From: Solibacillus silvestris_B | GTDB taxonomy: Bacteria > Bacillota > Bacilli > Bacillales_A > Planococcaceae | DNA length: 64,000 nt | Direction: 5' to 3' | Assembly: GCF_051967575.1 (NCBI RefSeq) | Contig: NZ_JBQCJW010000004.1 | Span: 1-64,000 of the forward strand | Part shown: piece by piece, positions 50,775-59,174 of the stretch | Layout: every line of letters starts with the position of its first letter | How positions within the stretch are numbered: position 1 is the first letter of the stretch | The notes under the pieces: model-generated | What the model was told of the DNA's origin: nothing | The model's database searches: none | Seen by the model: the letters and a program-made list of their open reading frames with translations, nothing else | Made by a program: the position numbers and the translations under genes

Positions 50775-52028
50775 CTATTGTTTATGCCCGCCTATCAATG
50801 TCGCCCGTGCAAGCGCAGTGCCTGCTTCCGTATAGGAGACGGCGCGCAAAATGGATGTCGTCCCATATTTTGCACGCAAGTGGTCCATCGTTTCCCCAAG
50901 CTTGCGGCTGCGCCATTTTGTCTCATCAAACAAGCTTAGCTGCATCGAATATTCGCTTTCAATATTGCTTAATGTAATCGTAATTTTGCGTGCCGGGCGC
51001 TCTGTATAAAATTCGTCGAGCAGCTGTTTGCATATTTCAAATATTTTCAATGTATCGTTCGTCGGCTCATCAATTGTGCGCGAACGGTGAAAGCCGCCCC
51101 CGAATGCATTTTTGCTATAGCTAAGCCCGAGCGAAATTGTCCGTCCGATTTTCTTTGCCTCGCGCGCACGTCTTGCTACATCCTCGCACATTTCAAGCAT
51201 CACGACTAAAATCTCTTTCCGGCTTTGATAATCGCGCATAAGCATTTGCCCTTTGCCGAAGCTGATCTGCCCTTGTACTATCGGTGCGCCAACAGTCGAA
51301 TGATCGATACCCCATGCATGATAATAAAGCTGATTGCCGATGACACCAAAGCGTTCCTCCAATAAAGCCAAGTCGGTATGCGCCAAATCATAAACAGAGT
51401 AAATGCCCATATGGTTCAATGTCTTTTCTGTGCGACGGCCGATTCCCCACATTGTAGACAATGGCATGATGGGCCATAATTTTGCCGGTACATCATTATA
51501 TGTCCATTTCGCAAAACCCGTTTTTTTCGCCTCGATATCAAGCGCTAATTTTGCCATGAGCATATTAGGTCCAAAACCAACGACACAAGGAATTCCAAAC
51601 TGATTGTAGACAAGCTGTTGAATGTATTTCGCTGTTTCCTCGGGCGCACCTCTTAATTTTTCCGTTCCTGTTAAATCGATAAAGCTCTCATCGACACTAT
51701 ATACATGGATTGCTTCTTTTGGCACAAACAAATTGAACAGACGTGTAATTTCCATCGACATACGTATGAACAACGACATTTTCGCCTCGAATAGACGGAT
51801 ATCGGGATGTGGCGGAATTTCATGAAGACGTGAGCCTGAGCGAATATTAAATCGCTTTTTCATCGGCGGGGACGCTGCAAGCACAACACTTCCCTTTTGC
51901 TGAAAATTCCCGACAATCGCAATCGGCACCTCCATTACATTTAAATTTTCAACTAATGCAATACAGCTCGCATAAAAACTACGCATATCAATACAGACAA
52001 TCGAACGTTCAGGCGCATTTTCATACAT
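50775..52028 (-). CDS. uvrX: Y-family DNA polymerase, UvrX/YqjW type
   Basis: A lesion-bypass polymerase of 417 residues. The catalytic carboxylates are in IVCIDMRSFYASC and HVYSVDESFIDLTG; the finger segment AIVGNFQQKGSVVLAASPPMKK and the helix-hairpin-helix WGIGRRTEKTLNHMGI are typical. The start MYENAPERS is chosen because GAGGAG lies 9 bases before it; the longer frame to 52232 crosses the promoter. A consensus LexA box sits between promoter and gene, so it is SOS-induced together with the YolD-like gene. Confidence 0.94.
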   Translation of the reverse strand: MYENAPERSIVCIDMRSFYASCIALVENLNVMEVPIAIVGNFQQKGSVVLAASPPMKKRFNIRSGSRLHEIPPHPDIRLFEAKMSLFIRMSMEITRLFNLFVPKEAIHVYSVDESFIDLTGTEKLRGAPEETAKYIQQLVYNQFGIPCVVGFGPNMLMAKLALDIEAKKTGFAKWTYNDVPAKLWPIMPLSTMWGIGRRTEKTLNHMGIYSVYDLAHTDLALLEERFGVIGNQLYYHAWGIDHSTVGAPIVQGQISFGKGQMLMRDYQSRKEILVVMLEMCEDVARRAREAKKIGRTISLGLSYSKNAFGGGFHRSRTIDEPTNDTLKIFEICKQLLDEFYTERPARKITITLSNIESEYSMQLSLFDETKWRSRKLGETMDHLRAKYGTTSILRAVSYTEAGTALARATLIGGHKQ

Positions 52029-52047
52029 GAAGCTCATCTCCTCATAA

Positions 52048-52061
52048 CGAACATTTGTTCT
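52048..52061. promoter_or_regulatory. LexA (DinR) SOS box
   Basis: CGAACATTTGTTCT matches the bacillary SOS box CGAACnnnnGTTCG with a perfect GAAC-N4-GTTC core. It lies just downstream of the -10 element of uvrX, so LexA would cover the transcription start. Confidence 0.88.
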
Positions 52062-52062
52062 T

Positions 52063-52091
52063 ATATTAAAATGAGATATATGAGATGGCAA
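52063..52091 (-). promoter_or_regulatory. Sigma-A promoter of uvrX
   Basis: TTGCCA and TAATAT with 17-bp spacing on the minus strand, directly upstream of the SOS box. Confidence 0.7.
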
Positions 52092-52314
52092 GTGGAAAGT
52101 AGTGGGAAATTCTAAATTGCATTTTTTATGATGCGATTTAGGATATGCAACGGTAATGAAGGGACAAGAGCAAGATTTTATTATTGCATTTCGTATAATA
52201 TGATAGAAGCTTTGTGCCAAGGTTGGCTGCAACTTGTTGCGGCTACCGCAAAATCAGCATTTAAGAGTAAATCCCTAATATTTGGCGGACTCCTTTCCCA
52301 TGCAGCAACAAAAG

Positions 52315-52400
52315 TGCTAAAGCGCCCGTTCAACTCCGACAGATATTGGAGGACCCGACGCAAAAGTAAACGTTCCACCACTTTTGCAAAGGGCGCTGAA
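52315..52400. repeat. Dispersed repeat module 1 (island B)
   Basis: 86 bp bounded by AGCGCCC (52321-52327) and GGGCGCT (52391-52397), perfect 7-bp inverted repeats. The inner block ACCCGACGCAAAAGTAAAC matches the copy at 6612-6753. Confidence 0.72.
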
Positions 52401-52643
52401 GATCTGTCTTTTTAATTTTGGGCTTTCATTTCAATTAACAGTTTTTTACGGGCACAACTGCCAGTCCCGTTTCTTCAGTAAATGTGTCTGCCTACTTTAT
52501 TCGCCAGCTGAAAATCCCCGAGGAAATATAAGCATATTTTCAGCGAAGCGGCTTGATGGCAAAAAAGAGACAGATCACCGCAACTTGGATGAAAAGGGAT
52601 CCGCTATTAACGGGGGGCGGTCCATTTAAGTGCCTCTTTAAGA
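52401..52643. other. Spacer inside repeat island B
   Basis: About 240 bases with no supported gene and no counterpart in island A. It includes CCAGCTGAAAATC...ATTTTCAGC, a possible hairpin near 52505-52545. Confidence 0.35.
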
Positions 52644-52832
52644 AATAGACGGAAAAATTCCCCTTATATAAAAAATACAATAAAAAATGCTCTCAATAAA
52701 CGGAGAAATTCCGCCTATTGACCTAAAAAACATGAAAATAGAATATTTTTCTTTGGATAACCGGAAAAATTCCTCTTATTTACTCCAAAAAGAGCCACAT
52801 TGCGCAAATAACCGGAAAATCTCCGGTTATTT
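52644..52832. repeat. Dispersed repeat module 2 (island B): CGGA palindrome array
   Basis: Four 26-bp palindromic units with CGGA cores at 52650, 52701, 52762 and 52813 (intervals 51, 61, 51). The last unit has perfect 10-bp arms AATAACCGGA/TCCGGTTATT. Homologous to 6873-7052. Confidence 0.75.
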
Positions 52833-53008
52833 TTCTTATTAATTTAATTAAGAGCCGGAATTTCTATCAGGGAGTGTAAATTTCGCCCACTCCAATCCAA
52901 AAGAGAAGCCCTTATTAAAAATGATAGTAGATTTTAAATAACCGTGGATTTTCAGTGCCTTTCTTTTGCGTGGTGGGGCCTAATGGTGCGAAGAATTGGC
53001 GCGGTTTG

Positions 53009-53079
53009 CTTGGACGGGGACAACACTTTTTTATAAAGTTATCTACATTGCCAAAATCTATAGTTTCCTAAAAAAAAAC
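53009..53079. repeat. Dispersed repeat module 3 (island B)
   Basis: Starts CTTGGACGGGGACAACACTT and continues with TAAAGTTA and CCAAAATCTATAG to an A9 run. Homologous to 7177-7255 with a few gaps, and likewise adjoins a minus-strand terminator. Confidence 0.68.
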
Positions 53080-53102
53080 GCACCGGTATCAGCCAAGTGC
53101 GC
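53071..53102 (-). terminator. Intrinsic terminator of the amidase gene
   Basis: CGCAC/GTGCG stem around 13 bases. On the minus strand it is followed by T9. Confidence 0.7.
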
Positions 53103-53111
53103 TCCACAAAT

Positions 53112-53903
53112 TTATTCCATTATCACTTTTTCATAAAGGCTTGGGCGGCGATCCTCGTATACAGGAATGCGGCCGCGCACTTCATCGACATTTGAAAAAT
53201 CAACGTCAATAATCGCCAGCTCCTCATCCTCTGCGCCCGTCCAAAGCACCTCGCCCCATGGACCGATAATCATCGACTGTCCATTGAAATTTTCCACTTT
53301 GCGGGCAATCCGGTTCACCGCAACAACAAAGCATTGGTTTTCAATCGCACGCGCCTGCAGTAAAATTTTCCAATGGTCGATGCGGGGTGTCGGCCATTGG
53401 GCTGGAACGAACAGCACCTTTGCACCGTCCAGTGCATGGGATCGCAGCCATTCCGGGAAGCGGATATCATAGCAAATGACACCGCCTGCTTCTAGCTCAC
53501 CTAATGCAAAGCGGTTCATCCCGCTGCCTGACTCCAAATACAAATGCTCATCCATTAAGCGGAATAAGTGTGCCTTACTGTATTCGCCGACTAATTCGCC
53601 GTCACGATTATATGTGTACATCGTATTATAAAACTTGTCGCCGCGCTTTACCGCCACCGATCCGCCTACAATATGTACCGCCAATTCTTTTGCAAGCCCG
53701 CTTAAAAATGCTTGCGTGCGTTCACCGTTTATATCTGCAAGCTCGCCCAATTTTTCGAGTGCATATCCTGTGTTCCACATTTCCGGCAATACAATGATTT
53801 CCGCACCGCCCGCCACTGCTTCGCGGATGAACTTTTCCGCCCGTTCATAATTTTCATCCACTTTGCCAAATCCTACATTTAATTGAATACAACCGATTTT
53901 CAT
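53112..53903 (-). CDS. Carbon-nitrogen hydrolase, MtnU/omega-amidase type
   Basis: A nitrilase-superfamily amidase (263 residues). The catalytic Glu is in IIVLPEMWNTGY, Lys in YSKAHLFRLMDE and Cys in GGVICYDIRFPEW. Together with the divergent MtnE-like transaminase it matches the mtnU-mtnE pair of B. subtilis: after glutamine-dependent transamination of KMTB, the omega-amidase hydrolyses 2-oxoglutaramate. The start MKIGCIQLN has AAGGCGGTG upstream; the longer frame to 53981 has none. The terminator lies next to the repeat island. Confidence 0.88.
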   Translation of the reverse strand: MKIGCIQLNVGFGKVDENYERAEKFIREAVAGGAEIIVLPEMWNTGYALEKLGELADINGERTQAFLSGLAKELAVHIVGGSVAVKRGDKFYNTMYTYNRDGELVGEYSKAHLFRLMDEHLYLESGSGMNRFALGELEAGGVICYDIRFPEWLRSHALDGAKVLFVPAQWPTPRIDHWKILLQARAIENQCFVVAVNRIARKVENFNGQSMIIGPWGEVLWTGAEDEELAIIDVDFSNVDEVRGRIPVYEDRRPSLYEKVIME

Positions 53904-54057
53904 AAATGACACCGCCTTTAGTAAATTCAATGCGAAATAGAGCTTTCGCATACCCATATTCATTTTAACATTCCGCCCCAAATTATCATAATCTTCACTT
54001 TACTTAAACCTAGAAAAATACTAAGATTAATTTAATATTTTTAGGGGTGATGAACGA

Positions 54058-55242
54058 ATGATAGAATTCTCGAAAAAGCTGCAGCAACTCCCGCCGCAAT
54101 TTTTCGCCGCACTTGTGAATAAAGTGAATGCCGCAATCATACAAGGACGTGATGTAATCAATTTAGGCCAAGGTAATCCAGACAAGCCAACACCAGCGCA
54201 TATTATTGAAGCACTGCAAATTGCGGCAAACGATCCGCAAACACATAAGTATCCCCCATTTCGCGGCATCGCGGAATTAAAGCAGGCGGCAGCCGATTTT
54301 TATAAACGTGAATATAATGTCGACATCGACCCGGATACGGAAGTAGCGATACTTGGCGGAACAAAGATCGGTTTGGTAGAACTTCCGCTTGCACTGCTCA
54401 ATCCAGGCGACTATATGCTGCTTCCCGACCCTGGCTATCCCGATTATTTGTCAGGCGTTGCACTTGCCGATGTGAAGTTCGACACGATGCCGCTTGAAGC
54501 GAAAAACCAATTTTTGCCGGACTATGAAGCATTGTCGGAAGAAGTCGTACAACGCACAAAACTTATGTATTTAAACTATCCGAACAACCCGACTGGCGGT
54601 GTCGCAACATATGATTTCTTCAAGAAGACCGTTCAGCTTGCTAAGGAAAACAATATCGCTGTTGCACATGATTTTGCATATGGGGCAATCGGCTTTGACG
54701 GTGAACGTCCTCCAAGCTTCCTGCAGGCAGAAGGGGCAAAAGAGGTAGGCATTGAGCTTTATACATTATCGAAGTCTTATAATATGGCAGGCTGGCGTAT
54801 CGGCTTTGCAGTTGGCAACGCGAAAATGATTGAGGCGATTAATATTATTCAGGACCATTTATTTTGCAGTCAATTCCCTGCGATTCAACAGGCGGCAGCT
54901 ACCGCATTGAACGAAGAGCAGCATTGTGTAGACGAATTGCGCGCATTGTACGAGCGCCGCCGCAATGCACTCGTGGAAGAAGCACGAAAAATCGGGTGGG
55001 ATATTACCGCACCAAAAGGCTCGTTTTTCGCATGGCTTCCTGTGCCCGTACCTTATACGAGCGAACAATTTGCCGACCTTTTGCTTGAAAAGGCCGATAT
55101 CGCGGTCGCGGCCGGAAATGGCTTCGGGGCGTATGGCGAAGGCTATATTCGTGTGGGACTTCTCGTCGATGAAGAGCGTCTGCGTGAAGCAATGCAGCGT
55201 GTGGCGAAGCTCGGGCTATTTACAGAAATGATTTTAGAATAA
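54058..55242 (+). CDS. mtnE: Methionine-salvage aminotransferase MtnE
   Basis: A PLP-dependent fold-type I transaminase (394 residues) that converts 4-methylthio-2-oxobutanoate to methionine, preferably with glutamine. The PLP lysine is Lys239 in LSKSYNMAGWRIGF, with the NYPNNPTGG and HDFAYGAIGFDG motifs and the substrate segment LGQGNPDKPTPAHI. Similarity and the mtnU-like neighbour favour MtnE over PatA-like aspartate aminotransferases. GGGGTG lies 9 bases upstream of the ATG. No S-box riboswitch is found in the 154-bp intergenic region. Confidence 0.85.
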   Translation: MIEFSKKLQQLPPQFFAALVNKVNAAIIQGRDVINLGQGNPDKPTPAHIIEALQIAANDPQTHKYPPFRGIAELKQAAADFYKREYNVDIDPDTEVAILGGTKIGLVELPLALLNPGDYMLLPDPGYPDYLSGVALADVKFDTMPLEAKNQFLPDYEALSEEVVQRTKLMYLNYPNNPTGGVATYDFFKKTVQLAKENNIAVAHDFAYGAIGFDGERPPSFLQAEGAKEVGIELYTLSKSYNMAGWRIGFAVGNAKMIEAINIIQDHLFCSQFPAIQQAAATALNEEQHCVDELRALYERRRNALVEEARKIGWDITAPKGSFFAWLPVPVPYTSEQFADLLLEKADIAVAAGNGFGAYGEGYIRVGLLVDEERLREAMQRVAKLGLFTEMILE

Positions 55243-55390
55243 TTCATCCATATAAGCACTTAACGATTTTGTTGCCCTATTATGCTTTTCATACAATTAC
55301 ATTTCTCTGCGCTTTGAAATGCGGTGAAGACGACGGTTTATTCTCCGCATTGTCCTTTTAATTAGATAATATTCTCTCGTGAATTTCGTC

Positions 55391-55445
55391 ATCCCATCAA
55401 CTTGGATTTAATCCTCAATTCACATACGATAATCCTCAATTGGAG
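55391..55445. repeat. ATAATCCTCA repeat, second locus
   Basis: TTAATCCTCAATT and ATAATCCTCAATT are exactly 21 bp apart (CCTCA at 55413 and 55434), with a degenerate ATCCCATCA about 20 bp before. It lies in the convergent gap between mtnE and kbl and has the same unit as 16926-17075. Confidence 0.65.
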
Positions 55446-55480
55446 CAGCAAGCGAATTTGGGTCGGTTACTTTATATAAA

Positions 55481-55517
55481 AAAGCCCAGCACTATCCTCA
55501 AAATAGCGCTGAGCTTT
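55481..55517 (-). terminator. Intrinsic terminator of kbl
   Basis: A 15-bp stem with two mismatches (55481-55495 with 55503-55517). On the minus strand TTTTTTATATAAAG follows. Confidence 0.82.
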
Positions 55518-55523
55518 CATTCT

Positions 55524-56714
55524 TTATTTAATTACGCCTAATTCACGACCTACTTTTTCGTAAATCGCCAATGCGTCATCAAGCATTTCCTTCGTATGCG
55601 CGGCTGTTGGCATATTGCGCACGCGTCCTGTTCCTTTTGGCACTGTCGGGAATACGATTGCCTTCGCATACACACCTTCTTCAAGTAAACGTTTCGAGAA
55701 TTGCTGTGTCAGCTTTTCTTCGCCAATGATACAAGGTGTAATCGGTGTCTCAGATTCTCCAATATTAAAGCCAAGCTCCTTTAAGCCATTCTTTAAATAA
55801 TCGCCATTTTCCCAAAGTTTGTCATGCAGTTCCGTCGATTCCATAATCATCTCCACAGCAAGTGTAATTGCCGCAACATCCCCTGGCGGCAATGCTGTAG
55901 AAAATAAAAACGGACGGGAACGAACTTTTAGCCAATCGATCAGGTTTTTCTTCCCTGCTACATAGCCGCCGACAACACCGATCGCTTTCGATAATGTACC
56001 GATCTGGAAGTCGATTTCGTTTTGCAAACCGAAATGCTTCACTGTCCCTGCACCTTTGCCTGTAACGCCAGAACCGTGCGCATCGTCTACATACGTAATT
56101 AGATCAAATTCTTTTGCAATTTCCACAATTTCAGGCAATTTCGCAATATCGCCATCCATCGAGAACACACCATCTGTAATGACCATAACTTTATTGTAAA
56201 GACCCGATTCCTTCGCTTGTTTCGCTTTTGCACGTAAATCATCCATATCCGCATGTGCGAATGGAATGATTTTTGCCTTTGATAAACGACAGCCATCAAT
56301 AATGGAAGCATGGTTTAATGCATCCGATAAAATCGCATCATTTTTATCCATAACCGCCGAAATTGCCGCCATATTACAGTTGAAGCCTGATTGATAGCTA
56401 ATGGCAGCTTCCGTACCTTTAAATTTCGCCAATGTTTCTTCCAATTTCACGTGCAGATCGAGCGTGCCATTAATTGTACGGACAGCCCCCGCACCGACAC
56501 CATATGAAGCGATTGTGTCTTGCGCAATCTTTTTCAGTTCGTCATTTGTCGCCAAGCCTAAATAGTTATTCGAAGATAAGTTAATAAGCTGTTTGCCTGC
56601 CACTTGAATAATCGGCCCATTTGCACCTTCAACAGGGTCGATTTCATTGTATAAACCTTGTGAGTGTAATGCATGCAGATTTTCATCCAAAAAAGTATTT
56701 AATACGTTTGACAT
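55524..56714 (-). CDS. kbl: Glycine C-acetyltransferase (2-amino-3-ketobutyrate CoA ligase)
   Basis: A PLP enzyme that splits 2-amino-3-oxobutanoate with CoA into glycine and acetyl-CoA. The 396-residue alpha-oxoamine synthase shows LSSNNYLGLATN, the DDAHGSGVTGKG loop, and the PLP lysine in GTLSKAIGVVGGYVAG. It completes the threonine degradation route begun by Tdh. The start MSNVLNTFL has AAAGGATGG upstream; a frame beginning at 56741 lacks a site. Confidence 0.92.
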   Translation of the reverse strand: MSNVLNTFLDENLHALHSQGLYNEIDPVEGANGPIIQVAGKQLINLSSNNYLGLATNDELKKIAQDTIASYGVGAGAVRTINGTLDLHVKLEETLAKFKGTEAAISYQSGFNCNMAAISAVMDKNDAILSDALNHASIIDGCRLSKAKIIPFAHADMDDLRAKAKQAKESGLYNKVMVITDGVFSMDGDIAKLPEIVEIAKEFDLITYVDDAHGSGVTGKGAGTVKHFGLQNEIDFQIGTLSKAIGVVGGYVAGKKNLIDWLKVRSRPFLFSTALPPGDVAAITLAVEMIMESTELHDKLWENGDYLKNGLKELGFNIGESETPITPCIIGEEKLTQQFSKRLLEEGVYAKAIVFPTVPKGTGRVRNMPTAAHTKEMLDDALAIYEKVGRELGVIK

Positions 56715-56772
56715 GCTCGTCCATCCTTTCGATTTCAACATCCTCTTTATTTTAGCATATGGTATGTATTTT

Positions 56773-57390
56773 TTATGTAAGGGACTCCCCGATTATTTCC
56801 TCAAGCTTTCTTCTGAAGAAAAATAGTGACGGCTGAATAATATAGCCTGTGCCGAGCGCTAAAATAACCGTCCCGACGCCAACAGGACCGCCAAGCAGCC
56901 AGCCCGCGCTCGCTGCAAATACTTCCATTACCATACGCCCTGTTTTTACGGAATAGCCTTTACTCGCAATAATCATCATCACTGTATCGCGGGGACCTTC
57001 GCCTAAACTTGCCGCAATATAGAGAGCACAGCCAGCACTCATAACAAAAAAGCCTGCTGTAAAATAAGCGATTTCAAACATAAATATAGTCGCCTCGGGC
57101 AATAGCCAGTTGAAAAAGTCAATGAACGAACCAATCAACAGCATATTTAAAATCGTCGCCAGCTTTGGAATCCGTTTTAAATAGAGCGATGTTGCACTAA
57201 TGATAAAAAGCCCCATTAAAATTGACCATGAACCAATTGTCAAACCGAATTGCTTGAAAAGGCCAATATGCAAAACATCCCAAGGAGCCGTACCGACGAC
57301 ATTTCCTTTAATCGTCATCGTAACCCCCAATGCCATCACGATCAATCCTGTAAAAAAACTTCCCCACTGCCATTTAAATTTCTTCGACAC
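56773..57390 (-). CDS. YczE/YyaS-like integral membrane protein
   Basis: A 205-residue membrane protein with five to six helices. Characteristic segments are VVGTAPWDVLHIGLFKQFG, ASLGEGPRDTVMM and GGPVGVGTVILALGTGYIIQP; GxGPWDxL-type and GEGPRD motifs define the YczE/YitT-like family. Function unknown (YczE affects antibiotic production and secretion in some bacilli). The start is GTG at 57390, 5 bases after AAGGA; the long N-terminal extension to 57576 overlaps ybaK in another frame. Co-directional with ybaK, 14 bases apart. Confidence 0.8.
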   Translation of the reverse strand: MSKKFKWQWGSFFTGLIVMALGVTMTIKGNVVGTAPWDVLHIGLFKQFGLTIGSWSILMGLFIISATSLYLKRIPKLATILNMLLIGSFIDFFNWLLPEATIFMFEIAYFTAGFFVMSAGCALYIAASLGEGPRDTVMMIIASKGYSVKTGRMVMEVFAASAGWLLGGPVGVGTVILALGTGYIIQPSLFFFRRKLEEIIGESLT

Positions 57391-57404
57391 AATAATCCTT
57401 CTTT

Positions 57405-57893
57405 CTATTTTGCGGCAATCGCGGCAAAATGCCCATTCGTTGCCTTTGCTAAATCTGCGGGCGCAAGCTTTATTTGCATCCCTACTTTTCCTGCGCTTAC
57501 GATTATATAATCGAGCGTTTTTGCGGCTTGCTCGACAAATGTCGGAAACAGCTTTTTCATGCCGATCGGAGAACATCCCCCGCGCATATAGCCTGTTAAG
57601 CTGAGCAACTCTTTTACAGGAATCATTTCTATTTTCTTTTCGCCCACCGCCTTTGCGGCTGCCTTCAAATCAAGTTCCGCGTCGACCGGGATAACGAAAA
57701 CAAAATATTTCCCCTTTCCAGCGGTGGCGACTAATGTTTTATATACTTTTTCCACCGGCTGGCCGATTTTGCCGGCAACAGTAAGACCATCAACCGCCTC
57801 GCCATTTTGTATCGTATATTCAAAAACTTCATGTGTAATTTTTTGTTGCTCGATTAAACGAATCGCATTTGTTTTTGTTTGCTTCTTCGCCAA
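57405..57893 (-). CDS. ybaK: Cys-tRNA(Pro)/aminoacyl-tRNA deacylase YbaK/EbsC
   Basis: A trans-editing enzyme that removes cysteine mis-attached to tRNA-Pro. The 162-residue protein of the YbaK/ProX fold has KTNAIRLIEQQKITHEV, VYKTLVATAG (active-site Lys), and GYMRGGCSPIGMKK. The TTG at 57893 is the likely start, 8 bases after AAAGGAG; an upstream GTG overlaps that site. Operon with the YczE-like membrane gene. Confidence 0.9.
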   Translation of the reverse strand: MAKKQTKTNAIRLIEQQKITHEVFEYTIQNGEAVDGLTVAGKIGQPVEKVYKTLVATAGKGKYFVFVIPVDAELDLKAAAKAVGEKKIEMIPVKELLSLTGYMRGGCSPIGMKKLFPTFVEQAAKTLDYIIVSAGKVGMQIKLAPADLAKATNGHFAAIAAK

Positions 57894-57916
57894 AATGACC
57901 ACTCCTTTTTATCAAT

Positions 57917-57993
57917 AAGCCTCGGCGCAATTGTGTCCGGATTCTGCAGGACGCGGGTCAGTCGGCCGTTGCCGCACGATGCGATATTTTTAG
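57917..57993. repeat. Compound dispersed repeat upstream of ybaK
   Basis: Bases 57917-57940 are the inverted copy of 28650-28673. Bases 57948-57993 match 35297-35342 at about 80 percent. The region 57894-58111 otherwise holds no gene. Confidence 0.65.
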
Positions 57994-58111
57994 CCTCGGT
58001 TCGTACATTTCAGCGAATTGTTGAACACCTGCCGAAATAAGCTGAACTTTGAACATAGTATAACATTGGATGACCTGCTAATGCGCTATGCTTCGGCGAT
58101 TTTTTGCAAAT

Positions 58112-58143
58112 AAAAAACCGCTCCAGTATTTTCGCTGAAGCGG
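58112..58143 (-). terminator. Intrinsic terminator of the SprA-related gene
   Basis: CCGCTCCAG pairs with CTGAAGCGG (one mismatch) around an 8-base loop. On the minus strand a T6 run follows. Confidence 0.8.
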
Positions 58144-58156
58144 GCTGTACCCTTCA

Positions 58157-58903
58157 TTATGCAACTTCCGAGAAAATCGGCTCATCTGCCGGGCGATAGC
58201 CGTTGTTCACCATTGCAATATGCGAACTATACTTTTGCGTCGCTGTATTGAATGTCCGCTGGAATAGAAGCCTTTCCAAATCCCGGCCAAACATGGTTTG
58301 CTCGTCTGGATTACGGATGAAGTCTTTTTGGAACTTTTCAGGCATATCAAATGTTAAATCTTCATTTGCGAACGGGGCTGTTTCCTCCTGATATCCTCGT
58401 TCCATTTGCTCCTCCGCTTTGTCTGGACGAACTTGCTGAATTTGTGCAGAGGCACTTTCTGCAATGCGTAAATCCTGAGGTGAAGGCTCGGCCGGCGCCA
58501 ATGCTGCCTGACGGACTTTTTCCAATAGTTCTAGCGTTTCATCGGAGGCATCGTTAGCGGATGGTATTTGGACCGCCGCTTCGCCGCTGCTAATATAACG
58601 CTGATTGTCCGGAGCAGTCACATGCGTATATGTTGTCGCTCCTGCCGCATGCACATTATCGCGGGCGATGACTTCTTTTTCCGCTTGCTGCACATCTTTG
58701 CGGGCCGCTGCATCCGCTACATGCAATTCCTTTTCCGTCTTGCCGGAAAGCAAATTTTCAAGTGCTTGAAGCATCGGATTTTTGCTCGCATCCGCATATT
58801 TCGCATGCTTTTTATAAACTTCGCCAACCTCTTTTCGCTGTTGGATGCGTCTTCGTTCTTCCAAATCCGGATTAAAGCTATGCAATAGGCTGGATATTTT
58901 CAT
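58157..58903 (-). CDS. SprA-related protein with altered metalloprotease motif
   Basis: A 248-residue soluble protein. Its middle resembles the SprA-related/CJM1_0395-type putative metalloprotease family: EVIARDNVHAAGA...YISSGEAAVQIPS followed by LLEKVRQAALAPAEPSPQDLRIAESA. In the family the first block normally reads EVRAHEQAHAAAGG with an HExxH-like zinc site. Here HE is replaced by RD (ARDNVH) and only the second His remains, so peptidase activity is doubtful. The N-terminal 70 residues are charged and helical; the C-terminal part (about 190-248) is specific. No signal peptide. Monocistronic with its own terminator. Assignment from remembered family patterns. Confidence 0.65.
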   Translation of the reverse strand: MKISSLLHSFNPDLEERRRIQQRKEVGEVYKKHAKYADASKNPMLQALENLLSGKTEKELHVADAAARKDVQQAEKEVIARDNVHAAGATTYTHVTAPDNQRYISSGEAAVQIPSANDASDETLELLEKVRQAALAPAEPSPQDLRIAESASAQIQQVRPDKAEEQMERGYQEETAPFANEDLTFDMPEKFQKDFIRNPDEQTMFGRDLERLLFQRTFNTATQKYSSHIAMVNNGYRPADEPIFSEVA

Positions 58904-59174
58904 CTATTCTCACCTCTTTTAGTAAATTTCCCGCTGCTTTTTAATTTAGTCTATCAATATATATCGGGGAAAAATAGAATTTATTCATAAATTATACACA
59001 TTCAGAACTTTCTTACTAGCAGCTACTATTTTAATCACCTGTAAATTGGACTAGCTTTTTGTAGTTTATAAAATACCCGATCCCTAAAAATAAAAACAAT
59101 TTTTACATAGGCTTTATAATATAAAAACAATTATCGTTTACAATCAATGATAATAACTTGGAGCAGGTGTTTAA

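Noticed and set aside
52029..52232. 68-residue N-terminal extension of UvrX
   Set aside because: It runs across the SOS box and promoter and lacks a ribosome binding site; homologues start at the later ATG.
53904..54057. S-box (SAM) riboswitch for mtnE
   Set aside because: The interval is only 154 bp and lacks the S-box core and a terminator.
57391..57576. Long N-terminal extension of the YczE-like protein
   Set aside because: It overlaps ybaK in a different frame, is highly basic and unlike the family.
59130..59154. Fur box before the EAL gene
   Set aside because: ATTATC and GATAAT are 13 bp apart, which does not fit the 7-1-7 or 19-bp Fur geometry; kept only as an unexplained inverted repeat.
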